Assembly: GCA_934668285.1 (NCBI GenBank)
Contig: CAKUNB010000067.1
Location: 1-8,520, forward strand
Length of the DNA stretch: 8,520 bases
DNA from: an uncultured Oscillospiraceae bacterium
Lineage (GTDB): Bacteria > Bacillota > Clostridia > Oscillospirales > Oscillospiraceae
Direction of reading: 5' to 3'
The translations under genes were made by a program, and so were the position numbers. Shown piece by piece: positions 1 through 6,237 of this stretch. The notes below the pieces were generated by a model. The model had not been told where the DNA came from and did no database searches. It saw nothing but the letters and a program-made list of their open reading frames with translations. Within the stretch, counting starts at the first letter, position 1, and each line of letters opens with the position of its first letter.

Positions 1-33
1 AATATTACCTATTTCTATTTTGCAATTTTGAAG

Positions 34-77
34 GCAGCTTGTCGGAAAAGTCCGCAAGGACTTTTTTGACAAGCTGC
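34..77. repeat. 20-bp hairpin with GCAA tetraloop
   Basis: Positions 34-53 pair with 58-77 around the loop GCAA (54-57). Read as plus-strand RNA all 20 positions pair, because GG at 44-45 faces UU at 66-67 as two wobbles, and the loop is of the GNRA type. Read as minus-strand RNA the same positions become A/C mismatches and the loop is UUGC. The structure therefore folds better in the plus direction, which suggests it belongs to a gene left of the window. On the minus strand its inner stem (GTCC, loop, GGAC, then TTTT) could still act as a weak terminator for the asd transcript. Confidence 0.7.
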
Positions 78-123
78 AGCAGGGAGCAGGCAAACGCCTG
101 CTCCCTGCTTGTGTATATTTTTT
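78..123 (+). terminator. Rho-independent terminator, plus direction (possibly bidirectional)
   Basis: A perfect 14-bp stem is formed by AGCAGGGAGCAGGC (78-91) and its complement (96-109) around the loop AAAC. In the plus direction it is followed by TGTGTATA and a run of T that reaches into the asd stop codon (122-124). This would stop a converging plus-strand transcript entering from the left. In the minus direction the hairpin sits directly after asd but lacks an adjacent T run, so for asd it would act mainly as a 3' stabilising structure together with hairpin 34-77. Confidence 0.7.
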
Positions 124-1126
124 ACTTTTCGATCAGCAGCTCCGCGATCTGAACGGCGTTGGTGGCGGCGCCTTTGCGGACCTGATCGCCGCAGCACCAG
201 AGGCACAGACCGTTGTCGTCGGTCAGGTCGGGGCGGATGCGGCCGACAAAGACAATGTCCTGATCGGACGTGTCGAGCGGCATGGGGTACTCGTGCTTGG
301 CAAGATCGTCCACCAGCCGGCAGCCGGGGGCAGCGGCAATGGCCTTGCTCGCCTCCTCAACGGAGATGTGCCGGTCAAAGTGCAGCGAAACGGAGATTGA
401 GTGACTGCGCACCACCGGAACGCGGACGCAGGTGCACGAAACGCGCAGCTCGGGCAGGTGCATGATCTTGCGGCCCTCGTTCTGCATCTTCATTTCCTCG
501 CTGGTGTAGCCCTCGAACTGCTCGCCGCCGATCTGCGGGATCAGATTGTAGGCGATCTGATGGGTAAACACCTTCGGCTCGACGGGCTTGCCCGTGCGCA
601 GGGCCTCGATCTCCTCGGCCAGCTCAATCGGGCCGCCCGCGCCCGCGCCGGACACTGCCTGATAGGTCGAGGCCGTCATCGTGCGGATGGGGGAGAGCGC
701 GTTGAGCGCGTTGACTGCCGTGACCGTGATGATGGTCGAGCAGTTGGGGTTGGAGATGATGCCGTGGTGGAGCTTCGCGTCCTCGGGGTTGATCTCCGGA
801 ACGATCAGCGGCACATTCGGGTCCATGCGGAAGGCGGACGAATTGTCGACGAAGACCGCACCGGCCTTGACGATTGCGGGCGCGAAGCGCTTGGCAATGT
901 CGTTTTCCGCCGCGCCGAGCACGATGTCCATGCCCTCGAAGGCCTCGTCGCGGGCCTCCTCGATCTCGATGGGCTTGCCCTTCCATTCCAGCACCTTGCC
1001 CGCGCTGCGGGCGCTGGCCAGCAGATGCAGCTCGGCGACGGGGAAGTCCCGCTCGGCAAGGATTTTCATCATTTCTCTGCCGACCGCGCCGGTCGCGCCG
1101 AGAATGGCGATTTTGTATTGCTTCAT
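122..1126 (-). CDS. asd: Aspartate-semialdehyde dehydrogenase
   Basis: This enzyme reduces L-aspartyl-4-phosphate to L-aspartate-4-semialdehyde with NADPH in the cytosol. It is the branch point to threonine/methionine and to lysine/diaminopimelate. The 334-residue product has full family length. The nucleotide-binding loop GATGAVG is at about residues 10-16, the catalytic cysteine is Cys129 in SNPNCST, TYQAVSGAG (154-162) carries the usual Gln, and the acid/base His lies in VRVPVVRSHS (about 234-243). The C-terminal signature RKGAATNAVQIAE is at 317-329. The ATG at 1124-1126 is preceded by GAGGTG (1134-1139) seven nt upstream. It is the last gene of the minus-strand hom-aspartokinase-asd set, 85 nt after the aspartokinase stop, and probably cotranscribed because no convincing promoter is visible in the gap. 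LWCCGDQVRKG has two adjacent cysteines where I would expect non-cysteine residues; this is unlikely to matter for catalysis. Confidence 0.96.
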   Translation of the reverse strand: MKQYKIAILGATGAVGREMMKILAERDFPVAELHLLASARSAGKVLEWKGKPIEIEEARDEAFEGMDIVLGAAENDIAKRFAPAIVKAGAVFVDNSSAFRMDPNVPLIVPEINPEDAKLHHGIISNPNCSTIITVTAVNALNALSPIRTMTASTYQAVSGAGAGGPIELAEEIEALRTGKPVEPKVFTHQIAYNLIPQIGGEQFEGYTSEEMKMQNEGRKIMHLPELRVSCTCVRVPVVRSHSISVSLHFDRHISVEEASKAIAAAPGCRLVDDLAKHEYPMPLDTSDQDIVFVGRIRPDLTDDNGLCLWCCGDQVRKGAATNAVQIAELLIEK

Positions 1127-1180
1127 AATAAAACACCTCGTGGTTTGAAATTTGGAGTTTGACTTGCCAGCAGCACCGGC

Positions 1181-1197
1181 GCCGTCCGCAGGACGGC
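1181..1197 (-). other. Small intercistronic hairpin between aspartokinase and asd
   Basis: GCCGTCC (1181-1187) and GGACGGC (1191-1197) form a 7-bp stem with a 3-nt loop inside the 85-nt gap between the two genes. There is no T run after it on the minus strand, so it is not a standard terminator. It could be an mRNA processing or stabilising element, or it may have no function. Confidence 0.3.
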
Positions 1198-1211
1198 AGA
1201 GGGACGACTGC

Positions 1212-2525
1212 TCAGATGACGAAGGCGTTGTACAGGACGCGGATGGTCTCGGCGTAATCCTTTTCGTCCACGCCGACGAGAATGTTCAGCTCGTCCGGAC
1301 CTTGCGAAATCATGCGGATGTTGATGCCCTGCTCGCCGAGGGCGGCAAAGATTTTGCCTGATGTACCGGCGCGGAACGCCATTTTCCGGCCGACGACGGC
1401 GACGATGGCGATATTGTCCGTGACCTTGATGCTGTCGGGACGGATGCTTCTGCGCAGGTCGTCCGTAAGGGAATACTGGTGCGGCGCGAGCTTTTCCGTC
1501 GGCACGACGAGAGAGATGCAGTCGATACCGGTCGGGGTATAGCAGATGGGAACGGTGTTGTTCTCAAACGCCTCCACGATGGCGCGAAGCGTGCCGACGG
1601 CGCCGGCCATGCCCTTTTTGGAGATGGTCACGCTGGAGAAGTCCTTCTTGCCCGCGATGCCGGTGATGAACTGGCGGGAATTGCGCGGCTCCTTGAACTC
1701 CTCGGAGACCAGCGTGCCGGGATGCTCCGGCTCGTTGGTGTTGCGGATGTTCAGGGGGATGTTCTTCTCGCGGACGGGGAAGACGGTCATCTCATGCAGC
1801 ACCTGTGCGCCGCTGTAGGACAGCTGGCGCAGCTCACTGTAGGTCGCGCGCTCGATGGTCTTGGGGTTGTCGACGATGTGCGGGTCGGCCATGAGAATGC
1901 CGGAAACGTCCGTCCAGTTCTCGTAGACGTCCGCGTCAAGCGCCGCTGCGGCCAGCGCACCGGTGATATCCGAGCCGCCGCGCGTGAGCGTGCGGATCTT
2001 GCCGTCAGGCATCAGGCCGTAGAAGCCGGGAATGACCACGCAGGACGAACCGACGAGCTTTTGCAGCGCGGCGTAAGACTTTTCCTGATCGACCGTGCCG
2101 TCGTAGTGGAAATAGAGCCACTGCGTCGCGTCGATGAAGCGGAAGCCCAGATATTCCGCCATCAGCAGCGCGGAGAAGTACTCGCCGCGGGAGACCAGCT
2201 CCTCGCGCGAAATGCCGCTTTCCATGCGCTTTTGCAGCGCGTCGAATTCGCTTTCCAGATCGGTTTTGAGGCCCAGCTCGTCGCGGATGGCGATGTAGCG
2301 CTCACGAATCATATCGAGGATGCTGGTGTAGGACACGCCGTATTGCAGATGCGCGTAGCACAGGAACAGCAGATCGGTGATCTTGTTGTCGTCGGGGGTG
2401 CGTTTTCCTGCGGCGGACACGACCACCACGCGGCGCGACGGGTCGGAACGGACGATGTCCCGAATTTTTTTATACTGCGCGGCATCCGCCATCGACGTGC
2501 CGCCGAATTTCAGAACCTTTAACAT
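1212..2525 (-). CDS. lysC: Aspartokinase, monofunctional, with two C-terminal ACT domains
   Basis: It phosphorylates aspartate with ATP, the first and usually feedback-controlled step of the aspartate family. The 437-residue product starts with the kinase motif KFGGTS (6-11). SRGEYFSALL (112-121) and TRGGSD (181-186) are the substrate/ATP-site motifs, followed by WTDVSGI (204-210). Two ACT regulatory segments follow, at about 286-342 (beginning FITGIAGKKDFSSVTI) and about 371-432 (beginning IAIVAVVG). The length is that of the longer single-function class rather than the roughly 400-residue Bacillus DapG/LysC alpha subunit, and there is no fused homoserine dehydrogenase. The ATG at 2523-2525 follows AAGGAG (2532-2537) by six nt, and the stop of hom is only 31 nt upstream, so the two are cotranscribed. 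Placement with hom suggests control by threonine, but the ACT sequence alone does not show which amino acid binds. The symbol lysC is used loosely; thrA- or ask-type naming would also fit. Confidence 0.95.
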   Translation of the reverse strand: MLKVLKFGGTSMADAAQYKKIRDIVRSDPSRRVVVVSAAGKRTPDDNKITDLLFLCYAHLQYGVSYTSILDMIRERYIAIRDELGLKTDLESEFDALQKRMESGISREELVSRGEYFSALLMAEYLGFRFIDATQWLYFHYDGTVDQEKSYAALQKLVGSSCVVIPGFYGLMPDGKIRTLTRGGSDITGALAAAALDADVYENWTDVSGILMADPHIVDNPKTIERATYSELRQLSYSGAQVLHEMTVFPVREKNIPLNIRNTNEPEHPGTLVSEEFKEPRNSRQFITGIAGKKDFSSVTISKKGMAGAVGTLRAIVEAFENNTVPICYTPTGIDCISLVVPTEKLAPHQYSLTDDLRRSIRPDSIKVTDNIAIVAVVGRKMAFRAGTSGKIFAALGEQGINIRMISQGPDELNILVGVDEKDYAETIRVLYNAFVI

Positions 2526-2556
2526 TTATTACTCCTTTTGCCTGCAAATCGTAGGC

Positions 2557-3717
2557 TTATCGCAGCGAGGCGATGAAGCAGGCGGGATCGGTTTGCTTGC
2601 GGGTACGTGCCCAAGCGTGTACTTCAGCCACGGACACTTCCTTCGTTATTATACCGCAATCGAGGATTTTGTCAACGCGGGATTGCAGCCATTTGTCCAT
2701 GCCGACCGTCCGGACATAGTACTGCCGCCGGACGGAGCTGTTGTCCACCTCCGTCGGCTCGAGGCGGTCGGTGTAGAATTCGTGCAGGCCGCGGCAGACG
2801 TCCACGCAGTCCTGCAGGACATTATATGCCGTGGGATAGCGCCCTGCGCCCTGCCCGTAGAAGCTCTGCTTGCCGATGCGCTCGCCGGTAAGGGAGATGA
2901 TATTATTATTGGTGGGAATCGCGGACTCCGGCATGGCCGGGGTCATGAGCGCCGGCTCGATATAGGCGACGGTCGCGTTTTCAAGCCTGCGGGACGCGGC
3001 AAAGAGCTTGCACACGCGCCCCATCCGGCGGAATGCGGCAATGTCCGCGTCGGTGATCGTCTCGATGCCGAACACGTCCACGTCCTCCTCGCGCAGCACG
3101 CGGCCGTAGGCGATATTGGACGAGATGACGAGCTTGCGGCGGATGTCCGCGCCGCTGATGTCCGCCGAGGGGTCGCGCTCGGCATAGCCCAGTCGCTGTG
3201 CTTCGGCCAGCGCGCTTTGGAAGCTGCCGCCGGTGGTGTGCATCGTGTCGAGGATGAAGTTCGTCGTGCCGTTCATAATGCCGCTGATGCGGACGACCGG
3301 CTCCTGATGAATCGTGCGCTCGAGCGTGGTGAGCCACGGAATGCCGCCGCCCGCCGCTGCCGTGCAGCGCAGGGCAACGCCGTGCGCCGCCGCCAGCTCG
3401 ACAAGCTCGCGGTAATGCGCCGCAATGAGCAGCTTGTTGGCGGTGATGACATTCTTACCCGCGCGGATTGCGCCGGTGACCCATTCGTAGGCCGGATGCA
3501 GCCCGCCGATGACCTCGATCACGGTATCGACCGTGTCGTCGGCCAGAATTTCCTCGATGCTCGTAGCGACCTTGCAGGTAATGCCGTCAAAGAGCACCAG
3601 ACTCATCACATAGGCCAGCTCCATATCGTCGCGTGTCTGAATATAATCATACACACCACGGCCGACCGTTCCCAAACCGAGCAGCGCAATGCGCATCGGG
3701 CGTTGCTTTTCCTTCAT
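2557..3717 (-). CDS. hom: Homoserine dehydrogenase with a reduced ACT-like tail
   Basis: It reduces aspartate semialdehyde to homoserine with NAD(P)H and commits carbon to threonine/methionine. The 386-residue product has the dinucleotide fold signature GLGTVGRGV (14-22), TANK (92-95), AAGGGIP (121-127), SGIMNGTTNFIL (145-156) and GYAERDPSADISGADIRRK (177-195), which ends in the catalytic Lys195. The frame stays open to 3834, but the ATG at 3715-3717 is chosen because GGAAGG lies seven nt upstream and because the cofactor loop then begins at residue 14, as usual for the family. An upstream in-frame ATG (3766-3768) lacks a Shine-Dalgarno site. After about residue 330, YYVRTVGMDKWLQSRVDKIL resembles the first strand and helix of an ACT domain but lacks the DxPGVL ligand loop, and the tail is shorter than in roughly 430-residue homologues. 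It is the first gene of the minus-strand operon. Confidence 0.95.
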   Translation of the reverse strand: MKEKQRPMRIALLGLGTVGRGVYDYIQTRDDMELAYVMSLVLFDGITCKVATSIEEILADDTVDTVIEVIGGLHPAYEWVTGAIRAGKNVITANKLLIAAHYRELVELAAAHGVALRCTAAAGGGIPWLTTLERTIHQEPVVRISGIMNGTTNFILDTMHTTGGSFQSALAEAQRLGYAERDPSADISGADIRRKLVISSNIAYGRVLREEDVDVFGIETITDADIAAFRRMGRVCKLFAASRRLENATVAYIEPALMTPAMPESAIPTNNNIISLTGERIGKQSFYGQGAGRYPTAYNVLQDCVDVCRGLHEFYTDRLEPTEVDNSSVRRQYYVRTVGMDKWLQSRVDKILDCGIITKEVSVAEVHAWARTRKQTDPACFIASLR

Positions 3718-3724
3718 AACGATG

Positions 3725-3732
3725 CCTTCCTT
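3725..3732 (-). promoter_or_regulatory. Ribosome binding site that fixes the hom start
   Basis: On the minus strand AAGGAAGG lies seven nt before the ATG at 3715-3717. Neither the upstream in-frame ATG (3766-3768) nor the downstream one (3694-3696) has a comparable site, so this decides the start. Confidence 0.75.
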
Positions 3733-3738
3733 CGCAAT

Positions 3739-3765
3739 CAAGTGTCTTTCTGAGAAAAACACTTG
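3739..3765. promoter_or_regulatory. 27-nt near-perfect palindrome, candidate operator or leader hairpin
   Basis: Left arm CAAGTGTCTTTCT (3739-3751) and right arm AGAAAAACACTTG (3753-3765) match at 12 of 13 positions around the central base 3752. The only mismatch is 3746/3758. The site covers the first bases of the predicted thrC -35 (3763-3768) and falls at about +10 to +36 of the predicted hom transcript. A protein bound here could block both operons. In hom mRNA it could also fold as a hairpin before the ribosome site. The function is inferred; the dyad itself is plain in the sequence. Confidence 0.6.
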
Positions 3766-3791
3766 CATTTTTCTGAAAAACAGTATATCAT
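3763..3791 (+). promoter_or_regulatory. Predicted promoter of thrC-thrB-dapF
   Basis: The -35-like TTGCAT (3763-3768) is weak, with three of six bases matching consensus. It is followed by a 17-nt spacer and the -10-like TATCAT (3786-3791), with five of six matching. The start of transcription would be near 3798, giving a leader of about 80 nt. The weak -35 fits a regulated promoter. Confidence 0.5.
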
Positions 3792-3810
3792 ATGGGGTAG
3801 AAAAACGCAA
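3782..3810 (-). promoter_or_regulatory. Predicted promoter of hom-aspartokinase-asd
   Basis: On the minus strand the -35-like TTGCGT (3805-3810) is separated by 17 nt from the -10-like TATACT (3782-3787). The -10 is preceded by TG one base upstream, which makes an extended -10. The start of transcription would be near 3775, about 58 nt before the hom ATG. It is the better of the two promoters here. Its -10 box shares bases 3786-3787 with the -10 of the opposite promoter. Confidence 0.6.
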
Positions 3811-3820
3811 GCAAAAGATT

Positions 3821-3847
3821 TCCGTGAAATGCAACTTTTTTCACGGA
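3821..3847. promoter_or_regulatory. Dyad in the thrC leader
   Basis: TCCGTGAAA (3821-3829) and TTTCACGGA (3839-3847) are perfect 9-nt inverted arms around a 9-nt loop. The site lies at about +24 to +50 of the predicted thrC transcript and just upstream of the -35 of the opposite promoter. A hairpin here is followed by only four T, so termination would be weak. TTTCCG (3819-3824) can instead pair with CGGAAA (3853-3858), a mutually exclusive fold next to the ribosome site. It could be an operator, an attenuator or neither. Confidence 0.45.
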
Positions 3848-3878
3848 TTTTGCGGAAAAAACGAAGGAGGAGCCTTTC

Positions 3879-5327
3879 ATGCTCTATCACAGCACCAGAA
3901 ATGACGCCCTGACCGCCGATTCTGCGCAGGCGGTTCTGCACGGGCTTGCGCCGGACGGCGGGCTTTACGTCGCGCAGCCGCCGGAGCTTGACTGGCGGAG
4001 CGTTCTGCCGCTTTCGACGTTTGACATGGCGGAGAAAATTCTTTCCGCCCTGCTGCCGGAGTTTGACGGGATGCACGAGCTGGTGCGCCGCGCCTATGCG
4101 GGGAAGTTTGAAACCGACGAGCTGACGCCGCTGGTGCCGGTCGGGGAACGATACGTGCTGGAGCTGTTCCGCGGGCCGACCTCGGCGTTCAAGGACGTGG
4201 CGCTGTCCATGCTGCCGCAGCTCATCACCGCCGCGCGGAAAAAGACCGGAATGACCGATGGGATTCTGATCCTCACCGCGACCTCCGGCGACACCGGCAA
4301 GGCGGCGCTGGCGGGCTTCCGGGACGTGCCTGGCACGAAGATCATCGTGTTCTACCCCAAGGCGGGCGTGTCGCAGGTGCAGGAGGCGCAGATGGTCACG
4401 CAGGAGGGCGAAAACGTCTGCGTCTGCGCCGTGCGCGGCAATTTTGACGACACGCAGACCGGCGTGAAGGAGATTTTCACAGCGGGAGCGCCGGCGGGCA
4501 GCGGCGTCGTCCTCTCGTCGGCCAACTCCATCAACATCGGGCGGCTCGCGCCGCAGGTGGTCTACTATTTCAAGGCCTACGGCGACCTGTGCCGCAGCGG
4601 GCGAATCCAAGCCGGTGAGGCGGTCGACTTCGTCGTGCCGACGGGCAACTTCGGCGACATTCTGGCGGGCTATCTGGCCAAGCGGCTGGGTCTGCCGGTC
4701 GGGACGCTCGTGTGTGCGTCAAACCGCAACAACGTGCTGACCGATTTCCTGCAAACGGGCGTGTATGACCGGCGGCGGCCGTTTTATAAGACGCTTTCCC
4801 CGTCGATGGATATTCTCGTTTCGAGCAATCTGGAGCGGCTGCTGTATTTCCTGACGAACGACGCGGCGCAGGTGGCCGAATGGATGCGGGCGCTGCGCGA
4901 GGAGGGACGCTTTGCCGTTTCTCCGACGGTGCTCGAGCGGCTGCACGCCGAATTTGCGTGGGGCTGCTGCGGCGACGACGAAACGAAGGCGGCCATTGGC
5001 CGCGTCTGGCGGGAGCACCATTATTTAATGGATACGCACACCGCCGTTGCATGGCGCGTCGCGGAGGGCTACGAAAGCGGGCGGCCGGTGGTCGTGCTGT
5101 CCACGGCCTCACCGTATAAATTCCCGACGGCGGTGCTCGAGGCCATCGGCGGCGACCGCTCCGGCAGCGAATTTGACCGGATGCACCGCCTGCACGAGAT
5201 CACCGGCGTGCCGGTTCCGGCGGGGCTGGCGGCGCTGGAGGAGAAGCCGAGAAAGCATTTTAACGTGATCGATTGCGACGAAATGCCGGACTTTGTTTTA
5301 CGGAAGGTGAGCCGATGGGAAGCGTAA
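3879..5327 (+). CDS. thrC: Threonine synthase, PLP-dependent
   Basis: It converts O-phospho-L-homoserine to L-threonine and phosphate, the last step of the pathway, in the cytosol. The 482 residues match the long bacterial/yeast-like threonine synthase class that starts with a MLYHSTR-type N-terminal segment. PDGGLYV (25-31) is a family hallmark. The PLP-binding lysine is Lys105 in GPTSAFKDVAL. TATSGDTGKAAL (133-144) and VPTGNFGDILAGYLAKRLG (253-271) are the phosphate- and cofactor-binding segments. The ATG at 3879-3881 follows a consensus AAGGAGG (3864-3870) by eight nt, the strongest ribosome site in the window. It leads the plus-strand operon, and its last 13 nt overlap the start of thrB. 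A long open frame on the other strand (about 3738-4610) is only the shadow of this GC-rich gene. Confidence 0.96.
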   Translation: MLYHSTRNDALTADSAQAVLHGLAPDGGLYVAQPPELDWRSVLPLSTFDMAEKILSALLPEFDGMHELVRRAYAGKFETDELTPLVPVGERYVLELFRGPTSAFKDVALSMLPQLITAARKKTGMTDGILILTATSGDTGKAALAGFRDVPGTKIIVFYPKAGVSQVQEAQMVTQEGENVCVCAVRGNFDDTQTGVKEIFTAGAPAGSGVVLSSANSINIGRLAPQVVYYFKAYGDLCRSGRIQAGEAVDFVVPTGNFGDILAGYLAKRLGLPVGTLVCASNRNNVLTDFLQTGVYDRRRPFYKTLSPSMDILVSSNLERLLYFLTNDAAQVAEWMRALREEGRFAVSPTVLERLHAEFAWGCCGDDETKAAIGRVWREHHYLMDTHTAVAWRVAEGYESGRPVVVLSTASPYKFPTAVLEAIGGDRSGSEFDRMHRLHEITGVPVPAGLAALEEKPRKHFNVIDCDEMPDFVLRKVSRWEA

Positions 5328-6202
5328 CGATTCGTGTGCCTGCGACGAGTGCCAATCTTGGGCCGGGCTTTGACTCGTTCGGCTGCGCGCTGGCGCTCTA
5401 CAATACTTATACATTTGAGCAGATCTCCGGCGGGCTGGAGATCTCCGGCTGCGACGAGGAATTCCGCAACCGCGACAATCTGTCCATCGTCGCTTATCGC
5501 TACGCGATGGAGGCGCTTGGCCTGTCGATGGAGCCGCTGAGCCTGACCATTGACGCGCACATTCCGGTGTGCCGCGGCCTCGGCTCGTCGTCGGCGATGA
5601 TCATCGGCGGCGTGATGGCGGCAAACGTCCTGCACGGCAGCCCCCTGTCGCGCGAGGAGCTGCTGCGCCTGTGCACCGTTGTGGAGGGGCATCCGGACAA
5701 CCTCGCGCCCGCGCTCTACGGCGGCATGACCGCCAGCCTGATGCGCGGCGGCATGCCGGTGACGGCGTGCTTCCCGCTGTCGGAAAAGCTGCGGTTTTTC
5801 GCACTCGTGCCGCCGTTCCATCTGAGTACGCAGACGGCGCGGGCGGTGCTGCCGCAGCGGGTGCCGTTTGCCGACGCGGTGTTTAACGTGTCGCACGCGG
5901 CGCTGCTGCTGCGCGCGCTGGAAACGGCGGATATCGACATGATCTCGCTGGCGCTGGACGACCGGCTGCACCAGCCGTACCGCAAGGGGCTGATCGAGGG
6001 CTACGACATTGCCGAGCAGACCGCGCGCGCGTGCGGCGTGCGGGCCTTCTGCATCTCCGGCGCGGGGCCGACGTGCCTGTGCATTGCGGACAACGACACC
6101 GTCGGGGAGCGGCTTTCCGAGGCCGTAGCCAAGCAGGAGGCGCTGCCCGGCTGGCAGGTGCTTGCGCTGCGCGTCGATACCGAGGGCGCGAAGGTCCTGT
6201 AA
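5315..6202 (+). CDS. thrB: Homoserine kinase (GHMP family)
   Basis: It phosphorylates homoserine with ATP to O-phosphohomoserine, the substrate of the preceding gene product. The 295-residue protein has VPATSANLGPGFDSFG (8-23) at the N-terminus, the GHMP ATP loop PVCRGLGSSSA (84-94), EGHPDN (124-129) and the C-terminal glycine-rich SGAGPT (248-253). The frame is open from 5273, but the start at 5315-5317 is chosen because AAGGTG (5304-5309) lies five nt upstream and because the family normally starts just before the VPATSANLG segment. The start lies inside the thrC stop region (13-nt overlap), which favours translational coupling of the two sequential enzymes. Confidence 0.96.
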   Translation: MGSVTIRVPATSANLGPGFDSFGCALALYNTYTFEQISGGLEISGCDEEFRNRDNLSIVAYRYAMEALGLSMEPLSLTIDAHIPVCRGLGSSSAMIIGGVMAANVLHGSPLSREELLRLCTVVEGHPDNLAPALYGGMTASLMRGGMPVTACFPLSEKLRFFALVPPFHLSTQTARAVLPQRVPFADAVFNVSHAALLLRALETADIDMISLALDDRLHQPYRKGLIEGYDIAEQTARACGVRAFCISGAGPTCLCIADNDTVGERLSEAVAKQEALPGWQVLALRVDTEGAKVL

Positions 6203-6237
6203 GACTTCGCCTTGCGAAAACCGGAACGGAGAATTCT

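Noticed and set aside
1479..2522. Long plus-strand open frame antisense to the aspartokinase gene
   Set aside because: It is Arg/Ala/Asp-rich without family motifs, has no ribosome site, and is explained by GC-rich third positions of the real minus-strand gene.
2377..3753. 458-codon plus-strand open frame antisense to hom
   Set aside because: It is low-complexity, with no start signal, and lies opposite a homoserine dehydrogenase that has all its motifs.
3718..3834. N-terminal extension of hom to the ATG at 3834 or at 3768
   Set aside because: Neither upstream ATG has a ribosome site. The first lies upstream of the predicted promoter, and the extension would bury the leader palindrome in coding sequence.
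3718..3878. T-box or lysine riboswitch in the hom-thrC spacer
   Set aside because: The leaders are only about 58 and 80 nt, too short for either class, and no T-box core or lysine-riboswitch motif is visible.
3829..3912. Possible leader peptide before thrC (ATG at 3829)
   Set aside because: It has no ribosome site and no run of Thr, Ile or Lys codons, and it ends inside thrC out of frame, so classical attenuation is not supported.
3738..4610. 290-codon minus-strand open frame opposite thrC
   Set aside because: It is His/Arg-rich shadow sequence without motifs and runs through the divergent promoter region.
5069..5971. 300-codon minus-strand open frame opposite thrC/thrB
   Set aside because: It is a shadow frame; both plus-strand genes show full catalytic motifs.
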